A stretch of 64,000 nt of DNA from Levilactobacillus acidifarinae DSM 19394 = JCM 15949 (GCF_001434835.1 NZ_AZDV01000003.1:167593-231592); one strand, 5' to 3'. Positions 1-9,454 are shown, counted from the first letter of the stretch. Numbers and translations: made by a program. The notes: generated from the letters alone by a model not told the origin.

Positions 1-1295
1 TGCGGCTGATACCAGGTGACGGGTAACGCCTTAATTTGCCGCATCGTGGCCGTCAGTTGCCGCGCCGACGTGGGCATGGCCGTGGTGATGGCCGTGGGTA
101 AGGCCAAGTGATCCGGCGTCAGTTGCCCGTCACGTTGGGTCTGTAACGACCGCAACGACAAGCCAAACCAGGTTCGATCGTAGGTCGCACCTAGATTGTC
201 GCGTTGCGCGTAAACGGGCGTCTTCGGGTTGGGCAACAACAAAACGTCGCTGGCCCGTTGAAGACCGTGACGCCGCAATAGTTTGTCCTGGTTCCAATAC
301 GCCGGCGCACTTAGTCCAACCGGAATCACCTGACGTTGCCCTAACTGGTTTAACTGGGCCACCATCAGCTGTTCCAAGGCGTTGCCACTCTTGGCGTTAG
401 CGGCGTGGACCGTGGGCGTTTGCAGAAAGATCACCCCGTTATCCCGCTCGATGGCTCGTAACGTCCGGGTAAAGGCGCTAAAGCCTTGTAAAGCCGTGTT
501 ATTGGCCACGGTCGTGGTGCTGACGGCAAAGGGAATGTTGGCGGCTGCCAATTGCTGACCCAATTGCCGTAAGCGCCGCAAGTCACTATACGGCGTTACC
601 CCGGTAATGGTCAGTAAGGGCCGCTGCGTCCCGGTCTGGTGAAACAACTTGGCGACCGTGCGCATCGCCAGTACTAGGCTCAGACCGTCGTTCGCTAGGT
701 ACGGTAAGTACCCGTAACGCCCCCGCACCGTTCCGTAAGCGTAAGTCGTCCGGTCGGTTCCCTGAATCTGTAATTGACCTAGCTGTCGGTCCCCGTGACT
801 CGGGAGCACCGTCAGATTTTCGCTAAATGGCAGGAGTTGCCAGCTTTGCCCCGACCGCAACGTGAATTGTTGGTGATAACGGGTTTGCGGCGTGGCGTGG
901 AGGTGGCGGGCTTCCGCGTCACTGAGGTCCTGCCCAATGTGTAACTGCCGCCCCGTGAACCGCTCTCGATCCCGGGTAAAGGCCGCGTTGTGCCCGTGAT
1001 CAGTTGGCCAATTGACTAGCGTCACGACCCCCTGGTATTTCTGGGTGGTCAGTTGCCCGGCATGGTAGTGCGCCAACGCCTCAGTCTGAGTCGGAACCCC
1101 CACGCTAGCCAATAACCGCTGTAATGTGGCGATCTTGGCTGGCCCGTCCGCACGGGGATTACGCGCATCGTAAACGATGAGGACCCGTTGCGTTTTAATC
1201 TGAGATTGGGCGTGCGCCACGGGCCCGTTCAAGAGGGCTAGTCCCAGACACAAACTCCCGAATAACCCGACGAGGCCTAGAATCCGTTTAGTCAT
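1..1295 (-). CDS. DUF2334-like (polysaccharide deacetylase-type) secreted protein, partial
   Basis: About 431 codons are visible; the C-terminus lies beyond the left edge, so the frame has no stop here. The N-terminus has a signal peptide (basic MTKR, a hydrophobic stretch, then a likely AHA-QS cleavage site). The rest looks extracellular: an early strand 'RVLIVYDAR' followed by 'LLASVGVPTQT', then later 'TITGVTPYSDLRRLRQLGQ' and 'NIPFAVSTTT', a layout like DUF2334/NodB-like deacetylases. The ATG overlaps the stop of the upstream gene by 8 nt, so the two are translationally coupled. It is the third gene of an operon with a GH8-like lipoprotein and a WsfD-like membrane protein, which points to cell-surface polysaccharide modification. 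The family call is from fold-level resemblance only; the metal ligands cannot be confirmed. Confidence 0.6.
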   Translation of the reverse strand, partial: MTKRILGLVGLFGSLCLGLALLNGPVAHAQSQIKTQRVLIVYDARNPRADGPAKIATLQRLLASVGVPTQTEALAHYHAGQLTTQKYQGVVTLVNWPTDHGHNAAFTRDRERFTGRQLHIGQDLSDAEARHLHATPQTRYHQQFTLRSGQSWQLLPFSENLTVLPSHGDRQLGQLQIQGTDRTTYAYGTVRGRYGYLPYLANDGLSLVLAMRTVAKLFHQTGTQRPLLTITGVTPYSDLRRLRQLGQQLAAANIPFAVSTTTVANNTALQGFSAFTRTLRAIERDNGVIFLQTPTVHAANAKSGNALEQLMVAQLNQLGQRQVIPVGLSAPAYWNQDKLLRRHGLQRASDVLLLPNPKTPVYAQRDNLGATYDRTWFGLSLRSLQTQRDGQLTPDHLALPTAITTAMPTSARQLTATMRQIKALPVTWYQP

Positions 1296-2787
1296 CGTCA
1301 ATCACCTGCCGATCATCCGCGTGCCAGAGACGGTGGTTTAAGAGATCCGCCACCAAAATGACCAACACTAAATTCAAACTGATGGCAGCTAATAACAGGT
1401 TTTGTGCCAGATTCGTCACCCCGGTGGTCAAGATAACCAGCAAGGGCACTAATAAAAGATTCAACAATAACCCCGTCACGAGAAAGAAGCGAACGACCCC
1501 GTAAGTTCGCCGTTGGTGCAGGTCGTTATAGGCCCCGACCCCAAAGACTAACAAGAGTGCCACGACCAGTAACGCATCAAACGCAAACCGCCGGGGAAAG
1601 AAGGTTCCGGCCGTGGTACTGGCTAGCGTGAAGAACTTTACCTGGGCGCCCTTCGCGTGACCACTGTGGGCGGGATAATTCCCCACCGACTTGACCTGCG
1701 TGGCCATCAGGTTGGCCGCCGCCAAGTCCAGTAATTGCCGCAATTGTGGCCAATGATGGCCATAGTAGGTCAATACCCAGCCGACCCCCACGTACCGAGT
1801 TAGGTGTTGCCGCACGTAGTGGGTATCCGGGCTCAACTCGGTAAAGTTGACCGGATAGTAGTCATTTTCGCGCATCAAAGCAAACTGTTGGCTAACGCCC
1901 TGCTGGGTCAACGCCCGACTAGGATCCTTCGTCTCGTGCAATACCCCGTGGGTGAAGGCCTGATAGCGATTAACACTGCGCTGCTGGGGCGTGAGGGCCA
2001 AGCCCATGGTCACGCCACAGTCGACCAAGACCGTCATTCCCAGCACTAGTCCCAACCGTTGAGCGGGATGTTGAAAGACAAAGAAGCCGCCCAGGGCCAT
2101 GATCAAGTAGCTGACCGTCAACGGCGCATTTTGCGGTTGACTGGTAATTAACAGCGTCGCACTCAAAAAGTACAGACTCATCAACCGGCCCCGGTGCGTG
2201 GTGGTTCGGGACAAAAGCAGTAAACTGCCCACCATCATCATCGCGGTGATCAACAAAATAGGCGCCACGTAAAAGGAATTGAAAGCCAGCGTCAACGACG
2301 TATCGGCAAAAATCACCACGATCACCGCCGCCAAAACGTAACTGCGAATCCGCCGGTACGGTTGGGTCAACGCCCGCGTCAGTAAACCAACCGCCCCCAC
2401 GAAGGGCAGATAGTAGACCAGACCCAAGCAACGTAAATCAAACCGTGTCGAACTAAATATTAATTTATTTAACCCAATCGCTAAACCCACAAATAAGCGT
2501 TGCGACGAAAAGCCACCCAATCCCGCCGACCGGACTTCGTCGTAATACCGCATCAAACCAAGTTGGGGGTTGAGGTACCCGACCACCTGATAACCATCTA
2601 ATTGATATAACCCGTTATTGGCCAGCGTTTGGGCAAAGCTCCCGTTATCGGCTAGGCCGTGGATGGGCGGAATAAACAGGAGTCCCCCGACTACTATAGC
2701 GGCAAACAACATGGCAAAAACCGCCGGGGACAGCCACCGGGTAACGCCCCGACCGGCGCGTTGAGTCAATTGTCGTATTCGTTGCAT
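1288..2787 (-). CDS. Multi-pass membrane protein, WsfD/GT-C-like hexose transferase
   Basis: 499 aa with about ten or eleven hydrophobic segments. After the first membrane segment comes 'GLADNGSF', and further on 'FADTSLTLAFNSFYVAP'; acidic and Asn motifs of this kind in the first outer loop and near mid-protein are what I recall from the WsfD 'glycan biosynthesis hexose transferase' family and other GT-C-type integral membrane transferases that use lipid-linked sugars. A long extracytoplasmic loop (about residues 265-400) lies between two membrane blocks. The gene sits between a GH8-like lipoprotein and a DUF2334-like protein, so a role in export or decoration of a surface polysaccharide is likely. 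Function is inferred; the membrane topology is the solid part. Confidence 0.6.
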   Translation of the reverse strand: MQRIRQLTQRAGRGVTRWLSPAVFAMLFAAIVVGGLLFIPPIHGLADNGSFAQTLANNGLYQLDGYQVVGYLNPQLGLMRYYDEVRSAGLGGFSSQRLFVGLAIGLNKLIFSSTRFDLRCLGLVYYLPFVGAVGLLTRALTQPYRRIRSYVLAAVIVVIFADTSLTLAFNSFYVAPILLITAMMMVGSLLLLSRTTTHRGRLMSLYFLSATLLITSQPQNAPLTVSYLIMALGGFFVFQHPAQRLGLVLGMTVLVDCGVTMGLALTPQQRSVNRYQAFTHGVLHETKDPSRALTQQGVSQQFALMRENDYYPVNFTELSPDTHYVRQHLTRYVGVGWVLTYYGHHWPQLRQLLDLAAANLMATQVKSVGNYPAHSGHAKGAQVKFFTLASTTAGTFFPRRFAFDALLVVALLLVFGVGAYNDLHQRRTYGVVRFFLVTGLLLNLLLVPLLVILTTGVTNLAQNLLLAAISLNLVLVILVADLLNHRLWHADDRQVIDDD

Positions 2788-2816
2788 CCCGCTTCCCTCC
2801 TCTTACCTAGTCATTG

Positions 2817-3953
2817 CTAATAATCGGCGGCATTTAAGGCCGTTAAATTGTTAAAGGAATAGCTTTGCCCGCTCTGTGCATTCCCGATTCCGCCCTGAAT
2901 CGCCACGTGACTGGTCACCTGATCTTGCCAAACCAAAGCCATTGCTCGCCGGTAATTGGTCCGATCGTTGACCGTTGCAAAGACCATGGCGGCCAGAGCG
3001 TAGTTCGCCGCCGACTGCCCCGAATCGCTCACGCTACCGGCAGTGGTGTAGCCGTTGTACAGCTTCTTATCCTTAACCTGTTGTTGCAACCAGCTGTGGC
3101 TTGCCGTCTTCAATTTGCCAATCTCGGCCAGATGTAAAAGCACCTCTAGGGCTTCAGACGTGTTCAAAGAACGGTCACTATAGGTCAGTTGTGGCCAGTT
3201 AAAGCTCGCTGCGTACAGGGGAAAAACGTCACCCAGATAGCCACCCCGCACAACCTTCAGTTGTTCTTGGTACGCCTTACGGCCACTAGCACTTCCCTGT
3301 TCGTAAAACCGGAGCGTCTTGAAGTCAATATAGGCCAAGCTACTAGTTTTGGCCGTTTGGCGACTCTGCGGATTGTAGTAATCGTAAACCTTGCCGTCCT
3401 TTAACGCCCCCGCCTTGAGGGTCGCAAAGTGATTGGCCGCTGCTTGCCGGTAATGGGTCGTTTTGCTCAACGCATCGTACAGATTCAGGGCCTTAATGAT
3501 CCGCAGATCATCCAACGTGGCATTGACCGCAAACCGTTTCTGGCTCCGCGGATCGTAGCGGTAACTGAATTGGCCATGGTCCCCGAAGGTCTTTACCGTG
3601 GCACGATAAAACGTGCGAAACGCCGCAAACTGGTGGTGTCGGGCCAAATAAATCAACCACATCCCCGCCGATTCACTCAACATTTCGTGTCCCGTGGCGC
3701 TGGCCGCTTGCCGCGTGTCCGTGTCCACGTAGTTGGTATACAGGCCTTCTTTGGTCACCAGTCGATTGGCGATAAATGCCGCTAACGAGGACTGGTGCTG
3801 GTGATCTTGAGCCGTATGTAAAATTGCTTTAGTCTTCAAAAACACCCGGGGCGACTGTTGCGGTGCCGCCATGGTCTGGGAACGACTCCGACAACCACCT
3901 AACATTAAGAGTAGCAGCAGGCCACCCAGCCCCAGCCAAATTCGTTTCCCCAT
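2817..3953 (-). CDS. GH8-family-like lipoprotein (glycan hydrolase)
   Basis: 378 aa. The N-terminus is a lipoprotein signal with lipobox 'MLGGC' at about residue 21, so the protein is anchored outside the membrane. Residues about 70-370 resemble the (alpha/alpha)6 barrel of glycoside hydrolase family 8: 'GHEMLSESAGMWLIY' matches the region with the catalytic Glu, and 'ATLDDLRIIKAL' the conserved Asp segment. GH8 enzymes commonly accompany c-di-GMP-dependent cellulose or Pss-type exopolysaccharide operons, where they trim the polymer. It is the first gene of the minus-strand operon, has the ribosome site AAGGGG, and a cre site lies about 45 nt upstream. Substrate is unknown. Confidence 0.7.
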   Translation of the reverse strand: MGKRIWLGLGGLLLLLMLGGCRSRSQTMAAPQQSPRVFLKTKAILHTAQDHQHQSSLAAFIANRLVTKEGLYTNYVDTDTRQAASATGHEMLSESAGMWLIYLARHHQFAAFRTFYRATVKTFGDHGQFSYRYDPRSQKRFAVNATLDDLRIIKALNLYDALSKTTHYRQAAANHFATLKAGALKDGKVYDYYNPQSRQTAKTSSLAYIDFKTLRFYEQGSASGRKAYQEQLKVVRGGYLGDVFPLYAASFNWPQLTYSDRSLNTSEALEVLLHLAEIGKLKTASHSWLQQQVKDKKLYNGYTTAGSVSDSGQSAANYALAAMVFATVNDRTNYRRAMALVWQDQVTSHVAIQGGIGNAQSGQSYSFNNLTALNAADY

Positions 3954-3994
3954 TATCCTGTGACCCCTTCATTTTGTTTGGTATGAAATAACTT

Positions 3995-4008
3995 AGTTAA
4001 CGCTTTCA
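3995..4008 (-). promoter_or_regulatory. cre site (CcpA operator) upstream of the GH8 operon
   Basis: Read on the minus strand the sequence is TGAAAGCGTTAACT, a full match to the catabolite-responsive element consensus TGWAARCGYTWNCW. It lies 42 nt before the ATG of the GH8-like lipoprotein, so CcpA bound here would sit on or near the promoter. This suggests that carbon status controls the exopolysaccharide-like operon. Match is direct; regulation is inference. Confidence 0.65.
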
Positions 4009-4060
4009 CTTTAGCATGCTTTACCCGCCAAAGAAATCCGTCTTGGTCAGTTTACCGAAA

Positions 4061-4103
4061 AAAAGACGGTTGACCAACCCTTAGGGCTGGCTAACCGTCT
4101 TTT
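4061..4103 (-). terminator. Rho-independent terminator of the dnaX-ybaB-recR-yaaL operon
   Basis: Inverted repeat with arms AAAAGACGGTT / AACCGTCTTTT around a loop that itself pairs partly; on the minus strand it is followed by a run of T. It lies 27 nt after the yaaL stop. Confidence 0.75.
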
Positions 4104-4129
4104 GACGCAAAAATGACATGACGCCATTA

Positions 4130-4393
4130 TTAATCTTGAAATACCGTCGCTGCAATGTGCTTGCTCCGCACGTTACGCCGCCGGGCTTCCCGGTACAAAA
4201 AGAGGTAGACTTGCCGGGCCAGCGCCGTGTTTGCCGTCATTTCGTTATCGGTATCGGCGATGGCCTCTTGGGTCTGCTTGGCGTGGTCCCAGTTATCCTT
4301 AGCGGCATCAATGGCCGCCAGGAGCTGATCATCGTACGTGCTGCGCAACGCCTTTAGGTGACGTTGTTGCTTACGTTTTTTTTGTCCAAACAT
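4130..4393 (-). CDS. yaaL: YaaL family protein (DUF2508)
   Basis: 87 aa, mostly helical and charged. It is placed directly after recR, as yaaL is in Bacillus and lactobacilli, and ends the dnaX-ybaB-recR operon. I start it at 'MFGQKKRKQQRHL' because GGAGGG lies 8 nt before this ATG; an in-frame upstream start would run back into recR. Size and charge fit the DUF2508 family. No biochemical function is established. Confidence 0.75.
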   Translation of the reverse strand: MFGQKKRKQQRHLKALRSTYDDQLLAAIDAAKDNWDHAKQTQEAIADTDNEMTANTALARQVYLFLYREARRRNVRSKHIAATVFQD

Positions 4394-4407
4394 GGTCGTT
4401 ACCCTCC

Positions 4408-5007
4408 TCACATTTCGGTCCGGCCCTCGACGGCCTTAAACAAGGTCATCTCATCGGCGTACTCGATATCACTCCCAACGGATAGACCGTGGGCTAAGCG
4501 GGTCACCTTGATCCCCGCCGGCTTAATCAAGCGCGACAGGTACATGGCCGTGGCTTCCCCTTCCGGCGTCGCGTTGGTCGCGATAATCACTTCTTTAATG
4601 GCCGGATTTTTCTGTAGCCGGTTGATTAGACTGGTAATATTTAAATCCTCCGGTCCCTTGCCCTCAATCGGTGACATGACCCCGTGCAAAACGTGATACA
4701 GGCCGTGATATTCCTTCATACGCTCCATCACCATGATGTCCTTGGCCTGTTCGACCACCAAGACATGCGATTGATCACGCGTCTTGTCGGCACAGATGGT
4801 ACAGGGATCACTTTCGGTAATATTGCCACAAATCGAACAAAAGTGCAGATCCCGCTTCGCCGAGATCAACGCCTTAGAAAACGCCGTCACGTCGTCTTGC
4901 GCCATATCAATGGTGAAAAATGCCAACCGCGTGGCCGACTTTTGCCCGATACCGGGAAGTTTCATGTAACTATCAATCAGCTGCGCAATAGGTTCTGGAT
5001 ACTGCAT
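4408..5007 (-). CDS. recR: Recombination mediator protein RecR
   Basis: 199 aa, the normal RecR length. In order: a helix-hairpin-helix '[15 protein letters not shown]' (about 15-30), a C4 zinc finger '[16 protein letters not shown]' (about 57-72), and a Toprim domain with 'VLVVEQ' and '[16 protein letters not shown]' ending in '[16 protein letters not shown]'. With RecF and RecO it loads RecA on SSB-coated single-stranded DNA for gap repair. The gene follows ybaB and dnaX, the usual arrangement in Firmicutes, and precedes yaaL with translation signals inside the same 20 nt. Confidence 0.97.
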   Translation of the reverse strand: MQYPEPIAQLIDSYMKLPGIGQKSATRLAFFTIDMAQDDVTAFSKALISAKRDLHFCSICGNITESDPCTICADKTRDQSHVLVVEQAKDIMVMERMKEYHGLYHVLHGVMSPIEGKGPEDLNITSLINRLQKNPAIKEVIIATNATPEGEATAMYLSRLIKPAGIKVTRLAHGLSVGSDIEYADEMTLFKAVEGRTEM

Positions 5008-5094
5008 AGTCTCGTCCTTTCAAAGTTGGAACTGGTCGTCACCGGGCATCATTGGTCACGCCACTAACACCCGCCATGATCGACTCGCGCTGGT

Positions 5095-5421
5095 TTACAT
5101 GCCGGGGATATTCATTCCCTGCGTGTACTTGCCTAAGGTTTGCTTAGTTTGCGCCTCGACTTGGCCTAAGGCGTCGTTAACGGCCGCCACGACCAAATCG
5201 GCTAGCATATCGGGATCGTCCGGATCGATAGCTTCCGGCTTGATGGTCAAATCCGTCATCTTCCGTTCGCCGGTGAAGGTTGCTTTGACCATGTCGTCTG
5301 GTGAAGCGCCGGTGAAGGTTTGCGCGTTTAAGTCAGCTTGGTCCTCCGCCATCTTCTTTTGCATCTGCCGCATTTGTTTCATCATACTACCCATGTTACC
5401 CATATTACCCATGTTCCGCAT
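5095..5421 (-). CDS. ybaB: YbaB/EbfC family nucleoid-associated protein
   Basis: 108 aa. Methionine-rich start '[11 protein letters not shown]' followed by the helical '[17 protein letters not shown]' and the conserved '[29 protein letters not shown]', all typical of YbaB/EbfC. The protein binds DNA as a dimer and is placed between dnaX and recR. The frame is open from a TTG at 5439 and another ATG at 5427, but AAGGGA sits too close to both; the ATG at 5421 has the best spacing (9 nt). Only 21 nt separate it from dnaX. Confidence 0.93.
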   Translation of the reverse strand: MRNMGNMGNMGSMMKQMRQMQKKMAEDQADLNAQTFTGASPDDMVKATFTGERKMTDLTIKPEAIDPDDPDMLADLVVAAVNDALGQVEAQTKQTLGKYTQGMNIPGM

Positions 5422-5442
5422 ATCCATCCATCCCTTCAAATT

Positions 5443-7266
5443 TTAATCAGTTTTGATATCGACAATGTTTTTACCGAAAAGTTCCTCGGCCTTAGTCACT
5501 ACCGGATTAGCCTGTGGCGGCTGGGGGCCCGTTTCGTTCGGTGCTGCAACCGGCGCCCCAGCATCCGTGGTCGGTGCTGTCGAAGACGGCCCCGTGCCAT
5601 CAGCTACCGGTTGGGGTTCCGTGTGCGGTTTAAGCTCACTCTTGTGGGCGGTCAGATAGTTCTTACGAATCTCCGGCCACTGGTCCTTAGGCACGAACAC
5701 AATCGGTAACGCGGTGCCGACCATGCGATCCAAACCGTTTTCTAGCGCATCGGTCAGTTCCTGGTCCGTCGTGGCCTTCTGGTACAAAAACGAATAATCG
5801 AACGCCACGATCACCCCGGAATCGGCCGCCGCCACGGGTTGAGACACCTTCATCACGGCCCGCTGGGTCACGGTTAGGCTATTTAACAAATCTGGCCAAA
5901 CCTGTTGTAATTGGTTGAGCTTCTCCCGGGTTGCCGCGCCCAAGACCGGATTGATCTTCGCCAGGTTCACTTCCTGCGTGTGCGTGGCGTTGACCCGGGG
6001 CTTAGCCGCCGGACGTGCGGCGGGCTTGGCGACCGGCGCCTGTTCCAGCTGTTGGACGGCCACCTTCAGTTGGTCCACTTGATGTTGTAACGCCGTAACC
6101 GTGTCGGCCGTGGCCGGGGTTTGTACCGGTCCGCCAGCCGGCGCTGCCGGCGGTGACGCCACCGCGCTGGCGCCTTGCGTCCGCCCGATCTCGGCCAACT
6201 TAATGGTTAAGATTTCCAGGTACACGTCGGGATGCGTGGTAAAGCGCATTTGTTGTTGAATCGCGTTGAGTTCGTTGATCATGGCGTACATGGTGGTTGC
6301 CGGGGTCTTGTCGGCCAGAGCTTGAAAGTCCTCACTGACACTACCCATCTCGGCTTCTTCCACCAGCTTAGGGGCCTGTTGGTACAATAATAGGTCCCGC
6401 GCGTAGCTAATGATGTCCTCGGTGAACCGCTCGGCATCCTTGCCGGCCTCTAAGACCGATTGTAACGTCGCTAATCCCGCCTTGGTGTCGCCTGCTAAGA
6501 CCTGTTGCACGTAGGTTGCCAGCAACTCGTGGGTGACGCTTCCGGTGACCAGAAGCGCATTATCTAACGTGATTTCGTTGTCCCCGAAGGACAGGGCCTG
6601 ATCCAGAATACTTAACGCATCCCGCATCCCCCCTTCGGCGGCCTTGGCAATCACCTTAATGGCTTGCTCATCGTAGGTCACGTGTTTTTGATCCAAGATA
6701 TAGGTCATCCGGTGATAACTATCGCTGGCGGCGATTCGTTTAAAATCGAACCGTTGGACCCGTGAAATAATGGTCGCCGGAATCTTGTGGGGTTCGGTAG
6801 TGGCCAGGATAAAGATGACGTTGGCCGGCGGTTCTTCCAGGGTCTTTAATAATGCATTGAACGCCCCGGTCGACAGCATATGCACTTCATCGATAATGTA
6901 GACCTTGTAATCGGCCACCGTGGGTGCATATTTGACCTTATCACGGATATCCCGAATCTCTTCAACCCCGTTGTTGGAGGCCGCATCGATCTCAATCACG
7001 TCGTTTAAGGTTCCGGCCGTGATGGCCTTGCAGGTCTCACATTCGTTGCAGGGTTCCCCGTCTTGTTGGTGATGACAGTTGATGGCCTTGGCAAAAATCT
7101 TTGCCGCCGAGGTCTTCCCCGTCCCCCGAGGACCGGCGAACAGATAGGCGTGACTAATTTGATTGGTTGTAATCGCGTTTTTAAGAGTACGGGTAATGAC
7201 TTCCTGACCGATCATATCGTCGAAACGTTGCGGTCGCCAGACCCGATAAAGTGCTTGGTACGCCAT
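5443..7266 (-). CDS. dnaX: DNA polymerase III subunits gamma and tau
   Basis: 607 aa clamp-loader ATPase. Walker A 'GPRGTGKTSAAK' (about 45-56), zinc module C-x8-C-x2-C-x2-C starting at 'INCHHQ', Walker B 'VYIIDEVHML' and the sensor region 'IFILATTEPHKIP'. After about residue 370 a Pro/Ala-rich linker leads to the tau-specific C-terminal domain. I see no slippery A-run that would give a separate gamma form. It begins the dnaX-ybaB-recR-yaaL operon and has its own promoter. In relatives tadA and ffs lie directly upstream; here a beta-glucuronidase/AraC pair is inserted. Confidence 0.97.
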   Translation of the reverse strand: MAYQALYRVWRPQRFDDMIGQEVITRTLKNAITTNQISHAYLFAGPRGTGKTSAAKIFAKAINCHHQQDGEPCNECETCKAITAGTLNDVIEIDAASNNGVEEIRDIRDKVKYAPTVADYKVYIIDEVHMLSTGAFNALLKTLEEPPANVIFILATTEPHKIPATIISRVQRFDFKRIAASDSYHRMTYILDQKHVTYDEQAIKVIAKAAEGGMRDALSILDQALSFGDNEITLDNALLVTGSVTHELLATYVQQVLAGDTKAGLATLQSVLEAGKDAERFTEDIISYARDLLLYQQAPKLVEEAEMGSVSEDFQALADKTPATTMYAMINELNAIQQQMRFTTHPDVYLEILTIKLAEIGRTQGASAVASPPAAPAGGPVQTPATADTVTALQHQVDQLKVAVQQLEQAPVAKPAARPAAKPRVNATHTQEVNLAKINPVLGAATREKLNQLQQVWPDLLNSLTVTQRAVMKVSQPVAAADSGVIVAFDYSFLYQKATTDQELTDALENGLDRMVGTALPIVFVPKDQWPEIRKNYLTAHKSELKPHTEPQPVADGTGPSSTAPTTDAGAPVAAPNETGPQPPQANPVVTKAEELFGKNIVDIKTD

Positions 7267-7315
7267 ATCATCTGTTCCTTTCTACCTTTAAATCGTTAAA
7301 AATTCGCTGCTCACT

Positions 7316-7345
7316 ATTATAGCCTTTTTCCGGGGTCGCTGTCAC
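7316..7345 (-). promoter_or_regulatory. dnaX operon promoter
   Basis: On the minus strand: GTGACA, 18-nt spacer, TATAAT, about 50 nt before the dnaX ATG. The -10 is a full consensus match, the -35 matches five of six bases. Confidence 0.6.
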
Positions 7346-7469
7346 GTCTTCACCCGCCCAATTTAGGGGAAATTAAGCATTCCTTTTACCACAAAATCGC
7401 TACTTCCAGTATAACAACCGTCCCTTTACCAACGACTGGTGATTTGCCACTAAGTTAACCAGCACAACA

Positions 7470-7503
7470 AAGGTGCCCGTTAGTCGTAACTGGCGGACAC
7501 CTT
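7470..7503 (-). terminator. Terminator after the beta-glucuronidase gene
   Basis: Arms AAGGTGCCCGTT / GGCGGACACCTT pair over about 12 bp with one G-U pair. It lies about 80 nt after the uidA stop on the minus strand; the T-tract is short (CTTTGTTGT). The other part of 7267-7583 holds only the dnaX promoter. Confidence 0.6.
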
Positions 7504-7583
7504 CTTTAGTTCATTATTTAACTGGTATATCGTGATAACCGCTCAAACCTCACCGGACGGGCTCGGTTCATGAACTAAACTCG

Positions 7584-9383
7584 TTATTTTTGCTTATACC
7601 CCAGGTTCGGAATCGCGTTCCAACGCCGTGACAGGTAACGCACGACCATCTTTGGTTCGCGGTCGCGGGTAAAGATCCCCTTCTTGTTTCCTTGGACCCG
7701 CTGAATCCCAAATTTCGTTTGGAAATCGGCAAAGTTCCAGAGCTGTTCGCCCACGAAGTTATCAAATTCGTCGAAGACCTTGCTGGTCATCCGGTAATAG
7801 TCTTCCTGGAACTCTTCGGAGAACGGCTCGCCGTAGTTACTGTGCACCCCGGCGATCGTATCAGTCCCGTATTCCGTGTAGATGATCGGCTTATCCGGAT
7901 AAAGTTGTTGGTAAAGCGCCAGTTCGTCGCGGGTGGCGGTTTCAGCCTTGGCCAAGTCCCCGGTATCCACGTACCAACCGTAGTAACGGTTCAAAGCAAT
8001 CACGTCGACTAACGAAATGCACTTATCGGTCTCGGCCGTGGTCTGCATAATACTCGTGTAGGTGCACGGACGATTCTGGGGGTCGAGTTGCCGAGCCAGA
8101 TCGAACAGGGGCTTGAAGTATTCGTAGGCGCCCTCCGTGAAGTTAGCGGCCTCGTTAGAAATCGACCACATGGCCACACAGGCGTGGTTCTTGTCCCGGT
8201 CGATCATCTCGCGAATCGCCTGTTGGTGGGCCGGCGCGGTCTGCATCACCTGCCAGGTATTATCCTGTTTGCCACTCAAATCGAAACCAAAGGAGGCAAA
8301 TAAGCCCACGGCGGGCACCTCATCGATGACTACAATTCCTTCACGGTCACACAACCGCATCATTTCGTCGGAGTACGGGTAGTGCGAGGTCCGAAACGAG
8401 TTGGCCCCCATCTTCTTCATCAGGTTGATGTCGAGGACGTTCGCCGGTTGGTTCAAGCCCCGACCGTGGATGGCCGAATCCTCGTGCTTGCCGAACCCCT
8501 TGAAGTAAAAGGGTTCGCCGTTAAACAGAAATTGGCCGTTGGTGACCTCAATCTTCCGCACCCCAAACGGTTCGTCGTAACTGTCCACCACTTGATCGTT
8601 CTTCAAGGCCTCCACCCGGGCCGTGTACAGGTAAGCGTGTAGTGGTTGCCACAAATGAACCTGCGGCAACGTCAGTTGGGTATGCTTCCCCGTCCCCGTA
8701 GCCACCGGTTGGCCGGTCGCGTCGAGTAACGTAACCCGCACGCGATCAACGTCCCCCTGAGTGACCACCCGCGTGTCGACGGTCGCCTGATGCTGGTCCA
8801 GGTCAACCTCCGGCACGACGGTCACGTCGGCCACGTAACTCCGCGGCGTGGTGTAGATTTTAACCGGTCGTTGCAGACCCGCATAGTTGAAAAAGTCAAA
8901 GTTTTCGTCGAGGTGGCGGACCAATTTACCGTCGGCATCGTGCGTTTCGGAATAGTGCGCCACCGGCAGACTGGTGTAGTCCAGCATGTTACTCAATTTA
9001 ACCGTCAGACGATTTTCCCCGGCGACTAAATTATCATTAATGGCAACCTCAAACGGCGTGAATCCGCCCTTATGGTGGGTGATTTCCTGGCCGTTTAGGT
9101 AGACCCAGGCCTCGTGCGTTGCGGAGCCGAACCGCAAGATCAGCCGTTGGCCCCGTAAGAAGTCGGCCACGCTAAAGGTGGTTTCATACCAGACGTAACC
9201 CACGTGTTCGCGGACTTGTTGCTGGGCGCTTTGGTCGTTAAACGAAGCGGGGACCGCCATCACGTCCGTGGTCGGCAGGGGGAGCGTGGCGTCGACGGGG
9301 GCGCCTTCGGTTTCCAGCATGAATTTCCAGAGTCCCGATAAATCGAGGACGGTTCGCGTTGCAGTGGTGGTTGGGTAAAGCAT
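7584..9383 (-). CDS. uidA: Beta-glucuronidase (GH2)
   Basis: 599 aa, close to E. coli UidA (603). Order: jelly-roll sugar-binding domain (1-180), immunoglobulin-like domain (about 180-275), TIM barrel (275-599). The acid/base Glu is in 'MWSISNEA', the nucleophile in 'IYTEYGTDT', and the glucuronate-reading motif is 'GNKKGIF'; 'FNYAGLQRPV', 'NRYYGWY' and 'EQLWNFADF' are also as in UidA. It hydrolyses beta-D-glucuronides in the cytoplasm (no signal peptide). Start chosen at 9383 for GGAGGT 8 nt upstream. No glucuronide transporter or uronate isomerase gene is next to it; the divergent AraC-type gene is the obvious regulator. Confidence 0.92.
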   Translation of the reverse strand: MLYPTTTATRTVLDLSGLWKFMLETEGAPVDATLPLPTTDVMAVPASFNDQSAQQQVREHVGYVWYETTFSVADFLRGQRLILRFGSATHEAWVYLNGQEITHHKGGFTPFEVAINDNLVAGENRLTVKLSNMLDYTSLPVAHYSETHDADGKLVRHLDENFDFFNYAGLQRPVKIYTTPRSYVADVTVVPEVDLDQHQATVDTRVVTQGDVDRVRVTLLDATGQPVATGTGKHTQLTLPQVHLWQPLHAYLYTARVEALKNDQVVDSYDEPFGVRKIEVTNGQFLFNGEPFYFKGFGKHEDSAIHGRGLNQPANVLDINLMKKMGANSFRTSHYPYSDEMMRLCDREGIVVIDEVPAVGLFASFGFDLSGKQDNTWQVMQTAPAHQQAIREMIDRDKNHACVAMWSISNEAANFTEGAYEYFKPLFDLARQLDPQNRPCTYTSIMQTTAETDKCISLVDVIALNRYYGWYVDTGDLAKAETATRDELALYQQLYPDKPIIYTEYGTDTIAGVHSNYGEPFSEEFQEDYYRMTSKVFDEFDNFVGEQLWNFADFQTKFGIQRVQGNKKGIFTRDREPKMVVRYLSRRWNAIPNLGYKQK

Positions 9384-9454
9384 AGATGATGACCTCCGAT
9401 TGGTTAAGATTGGCCCCCACACGGTTGTGCCGGGGACGTTTATGGGTATACTAT

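Noticed and set aside
1970..2431. Open frame of 153 codons opposite/within the WsfD-like gene
   Set aside because: Lies fully inside a convincing membrane-protein gene on the same strand in another frame; composition is that of a shadow frame.
5443..7266. Programmed frameshift in dnaX for a separate gamma subunit
   Set aside because: No A-AAA-AAG type slippery heptamer with a downstream hairpin was seen in the expected region.
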